Origin: Imhoffiella purpurea | GTDB taxonomy: Bacteria; Pseudomonadota; Gammaproteobacteria; Chromatiales; Chromatiaceae | Direction of reading: 5' to 3' | NCBI RefSeq assembly: GCF_000585215.1 | Contig: NZ_AONC01000067.1 | Span: forward strand, 1 to 60,835 | Length of the DNA: 60,835 nt | In this document: positions 1 through 6,984 of the stretch, piece by piece | Position numbering within the stretch: position 1 is the stretch's first letter | How the letters are laid out: every line of letters begins with the position of its first letter | Translations under genes and position numbers: made by a program | Notes under the pieces: model-generated | What the model was told of the DNA's origin: nothing | What the model saw: the letters and a program-made list of their open reading frames with translations, nothing else | The model's database searches: none

Positions 1-240
1 GCGGTCTGTCTGTGGCACCGCAGTGGCTGGGCGCCGCTGCCGATTCGCTGGGTACTGGTCGCCGATCCCGAGGGCAAACTCCCCACCCAGGCATTTTTCA
101 GCACCGACCTGACCATGACCCCGGCGCGCATCGTCGAACTGTTCGTCTGGCGCTGGTCGCTGGAGGTCACCTTCGAGGAAACACGAGTTCAGGGTCAACA
201 CGAGTTCAGGGTCACGAGTTCAGGGTCAAGTCTCGCATAG
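1..240 (+). pseudogene. C-terminal fragment of an IS transposase (DDE, IS4/IS701-like)
   Basis: The first reading frame is open from the window edge and encodes about 60 residues typical of the C-terminal half of DDE transposases. They include WVLVADPEGK, a TPARIVELFVWRW stretch and the glutamate-containing EVTFEE segment. Homology stops at about position 183, where the frame runs into the 14-bp repeats and ends at TAG 238-240. The N-terminal part lies outside the window. The exact IS family is a guess from the wording of the motif. The gene is clearly truncated at its 3' end, so it is an inactive remnant. Confidence 0.65.
184..228. repeat. Three copies of a 14-bp repeat CGAGTTCAGGGTCA
   Basis: CGAGTTCAGGGTCA occurs at 184-197, 201-214 and 215-228. 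The first two are separated by ACA and the last two abut. The array sits exactly at the end of the transposase homology and just upstream of the REP-type transposase remnant, so it is probably linked to that element. Confidence 0.85.
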
Positions 241-272
241 TATCATCTTCCCAGATACGCTATCGTTGAGTG

Positions 273-437
273 ATGGCTAGACCTCTCCGAATCGAGTTCG
301 CCGGTGCGCTGTACCACATCACCTCGCGTGGTGATCGGCGCGAGCCGATCTACGAAGACGATGACGATCGCGAGGCGTTCTTGCGGGTACTCGCGGAGGT
401 GGTGGAGCGTTTCAACTGGCTGCTCCAGACCGCCTGA
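273..437 (+). pseudogene. N-terminal fragment of a REP-associated Y1 (RAYT-like) transposase
   Basis: The 54-residue frame starts MARPLRIEF and contains YHITSRGDRREPIY and a DDREAFLRVL segment. These are the characteristic opening of TnpA_REP / Y1_Tnp single-strand transposases. Intact family members are usually well over 130 residues and carry a His-rich metal site and a catalytic Tyr further on. Here the frame stops at 435-437, before either element, so the protein cannot be active. The 14-bp repeats lie directly upstream. The family is recognised from the N-terminus only. Confidence 0.7.
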
Positions 438-490
438 GAAAAGACCGGGCCACAGTGCCTCTGGGGCCGATTCGCTTCCGATAGAACGCA

Positions 491-512
491 GAACCGCCCC
501 GAAGGGCGGTTC
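491..512 (-). terminator. Perfect 9-bp hairpin downstream of the small exported protein gene
   Basis: GAACCGCCC (491-499) and GGGCGGTTC (504-512) form a perfect stem around a CGAA loop, 38 bp past the stop codon at 550. There is only a weak T-rich tail on the minus strand, so efficiency as an intrinsic terminator is uncertain. Confidence 0.55.
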
Positions 513-549
513 CTGGCGAAACGCAGCCAGTCTCTCGGAAGACGGCGGA

Positions 550-903
550 TCAGCGGAATCCCCAGCGCAGGGCGGAGGCCCCGTGCCCGATGCTCTGCGC
601 CGCGCGGCCGACCGAATTGAAGCCGTCGGCGACGTTGGAGACGTTGGTCCCGAAGACCTCGGTATTCTCGGTCCGGTTCTTGACGCGGACCCGGTTGTCC
701 ATGTAATCGGCCCGGCTGTTGGTCAGTCGGGCATTGGCCCGGGACTCGCGGTCGATGGCGCCGGCGGTCGCATAGTTGACCTCGGCCTGACTGCGCAGGA
801 CCTCGCTGCGAGCGCTGCGATCGTAGACATCGAAACGGTCGGCGAGGGCCGACGACGACATCAGGATGGTGCCCAGCGCGACACCCATGGTTCTCACGTT
901 CAT
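550..903 (-). CDS. Small exported protein of unknown function after the rnf operon
   Basis: The start was placed at the ATG at 901-903 because it opens a classic signal peptide: MNVRTMGVALG, a short hydrophobic core, then SSSALA followed by DRF as a likely cleavage site. The mature protein would be about 95 residues, hydrophilic and rich in Arg, Asn and Ser (RSARSEVLRSQ, NSRADYMDNRVRVKNRTEN). There are no cysteines and no membrane segment. It follows rnfH on the same strand after 78 bp that contain a hairpin (942-958), so it may be read through from the rnf promoter or have its own. I do not recognise the family. An upstream in-frame ATG at 964-966 would bury the signal peptide and is unlikely. 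Confidence 0.6.
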   Translation of the reverse strand: MNVRTMGVALGTILMSSSALADRFDVYDRSARSEVLRSQAEVNYATAGAIDRESRANARLTNSRADYMDNRVRVKNRTENTEVFGTNVSNVADGFNSVGRAAQSIGHGASALRWGFR

Positions 904-941
904 CGCTGGATCCTCGGATGTGGATTTGTATGGACCTATAG

Positions 942-958
942 CCGAGTTCGAAACTCGG
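942..958 (-). terminator. Short hairpin between rnfH and the exported-protein gene
   Basis: CCGAGTT (942-948) pairs perfectly with AACTCGG (952-958) around a CGA loop. It lies 24 bp beyond the rnfH stop and 38 bp before the next start. It could be a weak terminator or attenuator of the rnf transcript. No T-run follows it. Confidence 0.35.
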
Positions 959-981
959 TCAATCACATCCTAGCCAGCGAA

Positions 982-1263
982 TCAGTCGTCATCAAGATCA
1001 TCGTCGCGGTCGCGGCGCTCCACCGTCTCGGGATCGGCGATGATGGGACGGTAGATCTCCACCCGGTTGCCGTCGGCGAGCTTGGCATCGAGCTTGGAGA
1101 TCTTGCCGAAGATGCCGACCTTGTTCGCCTCGAGGTCGATCTCCGGGAACTGGTTCAGCAGCCCGGACCGCTCGATGGCATCGCGGATGGTGCTGCCTTC
1201 GGGCACATCCAGCTTGAGCCAGGTCTGCTTGAATTTGTCTGCGTAGGCGACGCCAACGAGCAT
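982..1263 (-). CDS. rnfH: RnfH family protein
   Basis: This 93-residue protein has the beta-grasp-like pattern of the RnfH/UPF0125 family. It has an N-terminal VGVAYADKF strand, a central GSTIRDAIERSGLL helix, a KVGIFGKI strand and a C-terminal GNRVEIYRPIIADP strand. The tail is acidic and arginine-rich (RRDRDDDLDDD). RnfH is the last gene of the Rhodobacter-type rnfABCDGEH operon. Its biochemical role is not established, although a chaperone or assembly function is often assumed. It lies 62 bp downstream of rnfE on the same strand, so it is probably co-transcribed. Confidence 0.9.
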   Translation of the reverse strand: MLVGVAYADKFKQTWLKLDVPEGSTIRDAIERSGLLNQFPEIDLEANKVGIFGKISKLDAKLADGNRVEIYRPIIADPETVERRDRDDDLDDD

Positions 1264-1325
1264 CGGGGTCTACTCCGTATCGAGTCGAAAATGTAGCCGG
1301 GGCACGTCAGCGGCGCCCCTGCCGA

Positions 1326-2033
1326 TCATGACGCCAGTGCCTGGGCGCCTGCGTCCTGACGTTTCTTGGCCTCGGCGATGCGGGTATCGATCAGACGCTT
1401 TCCGGCCAGGATGAAACCCAGCGCGATGAATCCGCCCGGCGGCAGGATCGCCAGCAGGAATCCGCGATAGTCCGGGATCAGCGTCATCTCCAGGAAGGAC
1501 ATGCCCTGCCCCAGCAGCAGCGAGGCATTCGCGAACAGGGTGCCGCTGCCGATGATCTCGCGGAATCCGCCGAGGACCACCAGGGTGAAGGTGAAGCCCA
1601 CACCCATCATGAGACCGTCGAAGGCCGATGCGCCGACCGGATTGCGCGAGGCGAAAGACTCGGCGCGTCCCAGGATGGCGCAGTTGGTGACGATCAGGGG
1701 AATGAAGAGACCCAAGATCTTGTGCAGATCGTGAAGCCAGGCGTTCATGGCCAGATCGACCAGGGTCACCAGCACCGCGATCACCAGGATAAAGATGGGG
1801 ATGCGCACCTCGGGCGTCACCAGATTCCGGATCAGGGCGATCAGCAGACCCGAGGCCACCATGACCGCAGTGGTCGCCAGCCCCATTCCGAGCCCGTTGG
1901 TCGCGGTTCCCGTGACCGCCAGCAGCGGGCAGAGCGCCAGCAGCTGGGCGAAGACGACATTGTTGCCCCAGAAACCGTCGGCGGCGATCTGGCCCCAGTT
2001 GGTCTTCGGCTTGGTATCCGTGTCTGTGCTCAT
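1326..2033 (-). CDS. rnfE: Electron transport complex subunit RnfE
   Basis: This 235-residue integral membrane subunit belongs to the ion-translocating ferredoxin:NAD+ oxidoreductase (Rnf). It is homologous to NqrD and RnfA. About six hydrophobic segments are visible. The conserved motifs are NNVVFAQLLALCPLLAVT near residues 24-41 and LIVTNCAILGRAE near residue 118. The paired Cys residues in such motifs are known to bind an intramembrane 2Fe-2S cluster between RnfA and RnfE. The start codon overlaps the rnfG stop by 4 bp. It acts with RnfA, B, C, D and G to move electrons in the inner membrane. Confidence 0.95.
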   Translation of the reverse strand: MSTDTDTKPKTNWGQIAADGFWGNNVVFAQLLALCPLLAVTGTATNGLGMGLATTAVMVASGLLIALIRNLVTPEVRIPIFILVIAVLVTLVDLAMNAWLHDLHKILGLFIPLIVTNCAILGRAESFASRNPVGASAFDGLMMGVGFTFTLVVLGGFREIIGSGTLFANASLLLGQGMSFLEMTLIPDYRGFLLAILPPGGFIALGFILAGKRLIDTRIAEAKKRQDAGAQALAS

Positions 2034-2698
2034 GGCTGGCTCCGAGTCGGTTGATCCGCGTCGGCGGTGCCGATCTCGGCCGGGGCCGTCAGGGCATCGC
2101 GATGCTCGGCGAAGAACTGCAGACCCTCGCGGATGGAGCGGACCACGCCGCGCGGGGTGATGGTGGCCCCGCTGAACTGGTCGAAATCGCCGCCGTCCTT
2201 CTTGACCCCCCAGCGCTCCAGCGGCGGATCGCCGATCGAGAGCCCGTCGAAGCCCAGGATCCAGTCGTCCTTGGCGACCTCGATCTTGTCCCCCAGACCG
2301 GGCGTCTCGGCATGGGCGAGGACGCGCACCCCGAGGATCCGGCCCTGGGCGTCGAGCCCCAGGATGGAATCGATCTCGCCGGCATAGCCGATCCCTACGA
2401 TCCGGTAGGCGACTCCCACCACGTCGAGCCCCTTCAGCGCCCGGTAGACCACCACGTCCTCACCCGCGTCGTCCTTGATGATCATGGGGTTCGCCAGCAG
2501 GTCGTTATCGTGGATGCCCTCCGGGATGACCTGGCTGAGCGAGGCCTTGAGGTCCTCGGCATGACGCTGTTCGATGGCGTCCTCGGTGGCGAGGTCGCCG
2601 ATCACCAGCAACGCCGCGGCCAGGAGGGTGAATCCGCCGAGCAGTGCCGCCTGATAGCCGACGGTCTGACGATAGCTTGGCTCTGCGACATCGCTCAT
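2030..2698 (-). CDS. rnfG: Electron transport complex subunit RnfG (FMN-binding)
   Basis: The 222-residue protein has one N-terminal membrane anchor (about residues 13-33) followed by a periplasmic FMN-binding domain. The FMN is attached covalently to the Thr of the SGAT motif, here FSGATIT with the Thr near residue 179. Start ATG 2696-2698 was chosen because it overlaps the rnfD stop by 4 bp and gives a family-length protein. It relays electrons between RnfD and the other redox subunits. The glycine-rich GIGYAGEID segment before the FMN site is also family-typical. Confidence 0.95.
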   Translation of the reverse strand: MSDVAEPSYRQTVGYQAALLGGFTLLAAALLVIGDLATEDAIEQRHAEDLKASLSQVIPEGIHDNDLLANPMIIKDDAGEDVVVYRALKGLDVVGVAYRIVGIGYAGEIDSILGLDAQGRILGVRVLAHAETPGLGDKIEVAKDDWILGFDGLSIGDPPLERWGVKKDGGDFDQFSGATITPRGVVRSIREGLQFFAEHRDALTAPAEIGTADADQPTRSQP

Positions 2699-3786
2699 GA
2701 CTGCACCTCGGCATCGTCGGCGTATTCGATCGGCTGGCCGCGGCGGTCGCGGCCGTAGACGCGCGGCTTGACGTAATGGTCGATGAGCGGCGTGCAGGCG
2801 TTCATCAGCAGGACCGCGAAGGCCACGCCCTCCGGGTAGCCGGCCCAGGTGCGGATAACGTAGACCAGCAGCCCGCAGCCGGCGGCGAAGATGATCTGAC
2901 CAAGCCGGGTGACCGGCGAGGTGACCAGGTCGGTCGCGATGAAGAAGGCGCCGAGCAGGGTCGCGCCGGACACCAGATGGTAGTAGGGGCCGGTGTAGTG
3001 CTCGGGATCGACGAGGTGCATCACCGTCGCCAGGACGGCGATGGTGCCCATCATGGTCACCGGAATGTGCCAGCTGATGATCCGCTTGTAGATGAGAAAG
3101 ATCCCGCCGCCGAGCAGCAGCAGCGCGGAGGTCTCGCCCATGCTGCCGGCCACCGTGCCTACGGCCCCCGAGACGGATCCGAAGACCTCGGGCAGGATCG
3201 CCGAGAGTGCATGCCCCTGCCCCAGTTCGGTGCGGACATGCCCCAGCACGGTGGCGCCGCTGAAGGCGTCGAAGCCCTGAACGCCGAAGGTGATCGCCAG
3301 GCTCTCCAGGAGACCGGGCGCGTGCGCGGAGAACAGCGGGGTCGGCACCGTGAAGCTGGTCATCTCCAGCGGGAAGGTGATGAGCAGGGCCACGCGGGCG
3401 ACCATCGCCGGATTGAAGAGGTTCTGGCCGATGCCGCCGAAGACCTGCTTGGCGACCACGATCGCCAGCAGGCTGCCCACCGCGCCGATCCACCAGGGCG
3501 CCCAGGGCGGCAGGGTCATGGCGAGCAGCCAGCCGGTCAGGATCGCCGAGCCGTCCATCAGATAGGGACGCACCGGCTTGCCGGCCACGCGCAGGGAGGC
3601 GGCCTCGGCCAGAATCGCCGCCAGGATGGTGGCGACGAACAGATAGAGGGCGGGCCAGCCGAACTGGACGATGCCGAACAGGGTCGCCGGCAGCAGGGCC
3701 AGCATCACCAGCCCCATGGTGCGCGGGATGCTGACCGGCTCGTGGGCGAATGGACCGGCCTTGGCGGCCGGCGTCTCGATACTCAT
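2695..3786 (-). CDS. rnfD: Electron transport complex subunit RnfD
   Basis: This 363-residue polytopic membrane protein is homologous to NqrB. About eight to ten hydrophobic segments are visible. A second covalent flavin site, FSGATVLG, lies near residue 179. Family motifs include QNLFNPAMVARVALL and GYPEGVAFAVLLMNACTPLIDHY close to the C-terminus. RnfD forms the membrane core that couples electron flow to ion movement. It starts one base after the rnfC stop codon and overlaps rnfG by 4 bp, so translation of the operon is tightly coupled. Confidence 0.95.
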   Translation of the reverse strand: MSIETPAAKAGPFAHEPVSIPRTMGLVMLALLPATLFGIVQFGWPALYLFVATILAAILAEAASLRVAGKPVRPYLMDGSAILTGWLLAMTLPPWAPWWIGAVGSLLAIVVAKQVFGGIGQNLFNPAMVARVALLITFPLEMTSFTVPTPLFSAHAPGLLESLAITFGVQGFDAFSGATVLGHVRTELGQGHALSAILPEVFGSVSGAVGTVAGSMGETSALLLLGGGIFLIYKRIISWHIPVTMMGTIAVLATVMHLVDPEHYTGPYYHLVSGATLLGAFFIATDLVTSPVTRLGQIIFAAGCGLLVYVIRTWAGYPEGVAFAVLLMNACTPLIDHYVKPRVYGRDRRGQPIEYADDAEVQS

Positions 3787-3787
3787 C

Positions 3788-5329
3788 TCATGCCTCCGTC
3801 TCGGACGCGGACCGGACCGGTCGATCCGTCTGGCCCTCTTGACCCCCCTGCGCCTCGGCGGCGGCCTTCTTCTCGGCCTCCGCCTTCTTCTTCGCCGCCA
3901 TCTCGCGCTTGCGCTTGGCCATCGCCTCGCGCTTGGCCTGCTTGATCGCCTCCATGCGCGCCGTGCGCTGCTCGGCGAGACGCTTGGTCTCGGCCTGCTT
4001 CTGCTTGGCCCGGCCGCGCGCCGCCATCTCCCCCTTGGCATAGTTGAAGAACTGCACCAGCGGGATGTGGCCCGGACAGGCGTAGGCGCAGGAGCCGCAG
4101 CTGATGCAATCCATCAGCCCCAGACCGACCGCGCCCTCCAGATCGCCGACCCGGGTATGGGCCGCCATCTCCAGCGGAACCAGACCGCAGGGACAGGCCT
4201 GGACGCAGCTCCCGCAGCGGATGCAGGGCATGGGCTCGCGTTCGTTGGTCTCCTCGACCGTGAGCGCCAGGACGCCGTTGCTGCCCTTGACCATGGGCAC
4301 CCGGGTACTCGGCAGGGGCTGGCCCATCATGGGGCCGCCGCTGATGAGACGTTCGGGATCGACCCTGAATCCGCCGCAGTGGTCCAGCAGATCCTGGACC
4401 TTGGTCCCCAGCAGGACGCGCAGATTGCGCGGCTGGGCGATGGCGCCGCCGGTGACGGTGACCACGCGCGAGACCAGCGGATAACCGAAGCGCAGGGCCT
4501 CGTGCACGGCGAAGGCGGTGGCCGGGTTGTGGACCACGACGCCGATGTCCGCCGTCAGACCGCGGGCCGGGGTCTCGCGTCCGGTCAGGGTCTGGACCAG
4601 GTGCTTCTCCGAACCCATCGGATAGCGGGTCGGCAGCCTGGCGATGCGGATTCGGGAATCGTCCGCAGCGGCGACGGCCATGGCGGCCTGGGCCTCGGGC
4701 TTGTTGTTCTCGATGGCGACGATGATGCGCTCGACGCCCAGTGCATGGGCCATGATGCGGATACCGTCGATCACCGAATCGGCCCGCTCGCGCATCAGCC
4801 GGTCGTCGCAGGTGAGATAGGGCTCGCACTCGGCACCGTTGATCACCAGGGTGTGGATCCGGTAACGCTTGCGCAGATTGAGCTTGACCGCCGCCGGGAA
4901 GGTCGCGCCCCCCATGCCCACGACACCCGCCTTGGCGACGCGCGCGGCCACCTCCTCGGGCTCGAGGGCGAATGGATCCTCGACACCCTGGATGTGATCT
5001 GCCCAGCGGTCCTCGCCGTCGGGCTGCAGGGTGATGGTCGGCACCGAGAGGCCCGAGGCATGGTGCGCCGGATAGCTGCCGACGCCCATGATGCGTCCCG
5101 ATGTGGGCGCATGCACCGGGGCCGAGATCACGCCCTGGCCCTGGGCGAGCAGATCGCCCTTGGCGACCCGCTGGCCGCGCCGCACCGCCGGGCTTGCCGG
5201 CGCGCCGATATGCTGCTGCAGCGGGATGTGCAGCAGGGCCGGCATGGGCAGCGACTCGATCGCCTGCCCGGCCGCCAGCTGCTTGCGGTCGTCCGGGTGG
5301 ACGCCGCCGCGAATCTTGAAGAGTTTCAT
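3788..5329 (-). CDS. rnfC: Electron transport complex subunit RnfC
   Basis: This 513-residue peripheral subunit carries the NADH/FMN site (homologous to NqrF/Nqo1-type folds) and two 4Fe-4S clusters. It begins with the family signature MKLFKIRGGVHPDDRK. A glycine-rich GVVGMGGATFPAAVK segment lies near residue 135. The cluster motifs are CIRCGSCVQACPCGLVP and CISCGSCAYACPGHIPL in the 370-425 region. After about residue 430 the protein becomes a highly charged Lys/Ala/Glu-rich helical tail, as in many proteobacterial RnfC proteins. RnfC exchanges electrons with soluble carriers on the cytoplasmic face. Rnf is known to drive ferredoxin or flavodoxin reduction for nitrogenase in phototrophs. Confidence 0.95.
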   Translation of the reverse strand: MKLFKIRGGVHPDDRKQLAAGQAIESLPMPALLHIPLQQHIGAPASPAVRRGQRVAKGDLLAQGQGVISAPVHAPTSGRIMGVGSYPAHHASGLSVPTITLQPDGEDRWADHIQGVEDPFALEPEEVAARVAKAGVVGMGGATFPAAVKLNLRKRYRIHTLVINGAECEPYLTCDDRLMRERADSVIDGIRIMAHALGVERIIVAIENNKPEAQAAMAVAAADDSRIRIARLPTRYPMGSEKHLVQTLTGRETPARGLTADIGVVVHNPATAFAVHEALRFGYPLVSRVVTVTGGAIAQPRNLRVLLGTKVQDLLDHCGGFRVDPERLISGGPMMGQPLPSTRVPMVKGSNGVLALTVEETNEREPMPCIRCGSCVQACPCGLVPLEMAAHTRVGDLEGAVGLGLMDCISCGSCAYACPGHIPLVQFFNYAKGEMAARGRAKQKQAETKRLAEQRTARMEAIKQAKREAMAKRKREMAAKKKAEAEKKAAAEAQGGQEGQTDRPVRSASETEA

Positions 5330-5405
5330 GGCCGTGCGCCCTCCTCCGTCCGAAGTTGAGAACCGCTGGGACCGACCCAGGCGCCAAGCACCGTCCGCGT
5401 GCCGC

Positions 5406-5939
5406 TCATGCCGCCACCGCCTCGGGCTTGGGCCAGAACCAGGTCTGAAGGGTCGGTGTCAGCGGACGCATCTCGATGCATTCGGTGGGGCAGACGTCGA
5501 AGCAAAGCTCGCAGCCGATGCAGGCATCGGCGAAGACGCTGTGGATCATGTTGTTCGCCCCCATGATGGCGTCCGTCGGGCAGCGCTTGAAGCACTTGGT
5601 GCAGCCGATGCAGATGTTCTCGTGGATGTGCGCGATCATGGGCGGTTTGTCTTCCACCCCGGACAGATCGGCGGTCACGCCGAGCAGGCTGGCCAGTTCC
5701 TCGGCCAGCGCCCGCCCCCCTGGCGGACAGATGGTGACGGGCGCGGCACCCGAGGCGATGGCCTCGGCGGCCGGACCGCAGCCGGGGTAGCCGCACTGTC
5801 CGCACTGTGAGCCGGGCAGGAGGGCCGCCACCTGCTCGGTCGCGGCGCTGGACTCCACCTTGAGATAGCGCGAGGCGATGCCCAGGAGCAAACCCAGGGC
5901 GAGGCCGAGCGTGGTGAGACTGGCGATCGCGGCAAGCAT
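5406..5939 (-). CDS. rnfB: Electron transport complex subunit RnfB (polyferredoxin)
   Basis: The 177-residue subunit has an N-terminal membrane helix, a CGQCGYPGC cluster-binding segment near residue 47, and two ferredoxin-type 4Fe-4S motifs, CIGCTKCFKRCP and CIGCELCFDVCP. RnfB is the docking and relay subunit for ferredoxin at the membrane. The 76-bp gap to rnfC and the 81-bp gap to rnfA are unusually wide for this operon. The gap to rnfC holds only an unlikely 27-codon frame. Confidence 0.95.
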   Translation of the reverse strand: MLAAIASLTTLGLALGLLLGIASRYLKVESSAATEQVAALLPGSQCGQCGYPGCGPAAEAIASGAAPVTICPPGGRALAEELASLLGVTADLSGVEDKPPMIAHIHENICIGCTKCFKRCPTDAIMGANNMIHSVFADACIGCELCFDVCPTECIEMRPLTPTLQTWFWPKPEAVAA

Positions 5940-6020
5940 GTCTGACAGATCTCCGGTTGGATGTCTTGGGTTTCGATGGTGTCGCCGTTCGGCGCGAATT
6001 CGGCGCGCCCTTCACCGGAC

Positions 6021-6596
6021 TCAGGTCAGCCCGGCGAAGCCCATGAAGGCGAGCGACAGGAGCCCGGCGGCGACGAAGGCGATGGGCGCACCGGCGAAGG
6101 CCGCCGGCACCTGGGCCAGCGCGAGACGCTCGCGCATCCCGGCGAACAGGACCATCACCAGGGTGAAGCCGAGCGCCGAGCCGAACCCGTAGAGCACGCT
6201 TTCGAGGAAGCCGTGGTCTTCCTGCACGTTCAGCAGGGCCACGCCGAGCACCGCGCAATTGGTGGTGATGAGCGGCAGATAGATGCCCAGCACCTGATAG
6301 AGGCTGGGCGAGATCTTGCGCACCGCCATCTCGGTGAACTGCACCACGGCCGCGATCACCAGGATGAAGGACAGGATGCGCAGAAAGCCGATGTCCAGCG
6401 GCAAGAGCACGAAATGCTCCAGCAGCCAGCCGGCGACCGCGGCCAGGGTCAGCACGAAGGTGGTCGCGAGCCCCATTCCGAGCGCCGAATCCAGTTTGTT
6501 CGACACCCCCATGAAGGGACAGAGACCGAGAAACTTGACCAGCACCACATTGTTCACCAGTGCGGTGCCGAGGATCAGCATGAGATACTCGCCCAT
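6021..6596 (-). CDS. rnfA: Electron transport complex subunit RnfA
   Basis: First gene of the rnf operon: a 191-residue membrane subunit starting [16 protein letters not shown] and homologous to NqrE and RnfE. The conserved [12 protein letters not shown] near residue 20 and [15 protein letters not shown] near residue 100 carry the cysteines that ligate the cluster shared with RnfE. Six hydrophobic segments are visible. The start was chosen by family length; longer upstream frames have no homology. A sigma-54 promoter lies 44 bp upstream (6640-6655), so the operon should be expressed with the nitrogen-fixation genes. Confidence 0.95.
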   Translation of the reverse strand: MGEYLMLILGTALVNNVVLVKFLGLCPFMGVSNKLDSALGMGLATTFVLTLAAVAGWLLEHFVLLPLDIGFLRILSFILVIAAVVQFTEMAVRKISPSLYQVLGIYLPLITTNCAVLGVALLNVQEDHGFLESVLYGFGSALGFTLVMVLFAGMRERLALAQVPAAFAGAPIAFVAAGLLSLAFMGFAGLT

Positions 6597-6639
6597 GGGC
6601 AGGGAAACCTTTCGCGTCGACCAGGATGACCTTGAGCTA

Positions 6640-6655
6640 TGCAATGCAAATGCCA
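6640..6655 (-). promoter_or_regulatory. Sigma-54 promoter of the rnf operon
   Basis: On the minus strand the sequence reads TGGCATTTGCATTGCA. This matches the -24 GG and -12 GC elements with exactly 10 bases between them. Transcription would start near 6629, about 33 bases before rnfA. The two NifA-type sites lie 160-215 bp upstream. Confidence 0.8.
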
Positions 6656-6811
6656 CCTTGCAGCGAGACCCGATCGACGCCACCTCGTCCGCAATCGCCG
6701 ACGCCGATCGGCCGGGACGATGCAGCCAATGAAACAGTGACTTGGATGAAGCCGAGCGCACCGGACCCAATGTCGTCGGACGAGGCCGCCGGGCGCGGTG
6801 GAAATCTCGAG

Positions 6812-6827
6812 TGTCGCGCTGGCAACA
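6812..6827. promoter_or_regulatory. NifA upstream activator sequence 1 (TGT-N10-ACA)
   Basis: TGT at 6812-6814 and ACA at 6825-6827 are separated by exactly 10 bases, the NifA consensus. The site lies between the divergent sigma-54 promoters of rnfA and nifL, about 105 bp upstream of the nifL -24 element. Confidence 0.75.
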
Positions 6828-6854
6828 GAATTCTTGTTGCAGCGCACCTAGAAA

Positions 6855-6870
6855 TGTTGGAAAACTGACA
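6855..6870. promoter_or_regulatory. NifA upstream activator sequence 2 (TGT-N10-ACA)
   Basis: A second perfect match has TGT at 6855-6857 and ACA at 6868-6870. Its centre is 43 bp from the first site, about four helical turns, so both could be bound on the same DNA face. It lies about 62 bp upstream of the nifL -24 element. Confidence 0.75.
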
Positions 6871-6923
6871 AGGGTAGTCTCTCGGAAAGCGATATCCGCG
6901 GGTCTGCCGAAAATCTCTAACTT

Positions 6924-6939
6924 CGGCCCATTTATTGCT
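6924..6939 (+). promoter_or_regulatory. Sigma-54 promoter of nifLA
   Basis: CGGCCCATTTATTGCT has GG at 6925-6926 and GC at 6937-6938 with 10 bases between, matching the -24/-12 pattern apart from the first base. Transcription would start near 6950, about 35 bases before the nifL GTG. No clear NtrC site was seen upstream, whereas NifA sites are present. Confidence 0.65.
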
Positions 6940-6955
6940 TGACCAACCGGTCAAG
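6938..6955. repeat. Inverted repeat at the nifL transcription start
   Basis: CTTGACC and GGTCAAG form perfect 7-bp arms around AACC. The element overlaps the -12 GC and spans the expected transcription start, so it could be an operator or a leader hairpin. No known regulator consensus is recognised. Confidence 0.4.
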
Positions 6956-6984
6956 TCCGCTGACATATTCCGCAGGAGAATACC

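Noticed and set aside
304-1296. Plus-strand frame of 330 codons over the exported-protein and rnfH genes
   Set aside because: It runs antisense to the well-supported rnfH gene and has no family features.
5326-5405. A 27-codon frame between rnfB and rnfC
   Set aside because: Short, overlaps rnfB, no ribosome-binding site and no similarity to known Rnf parts.
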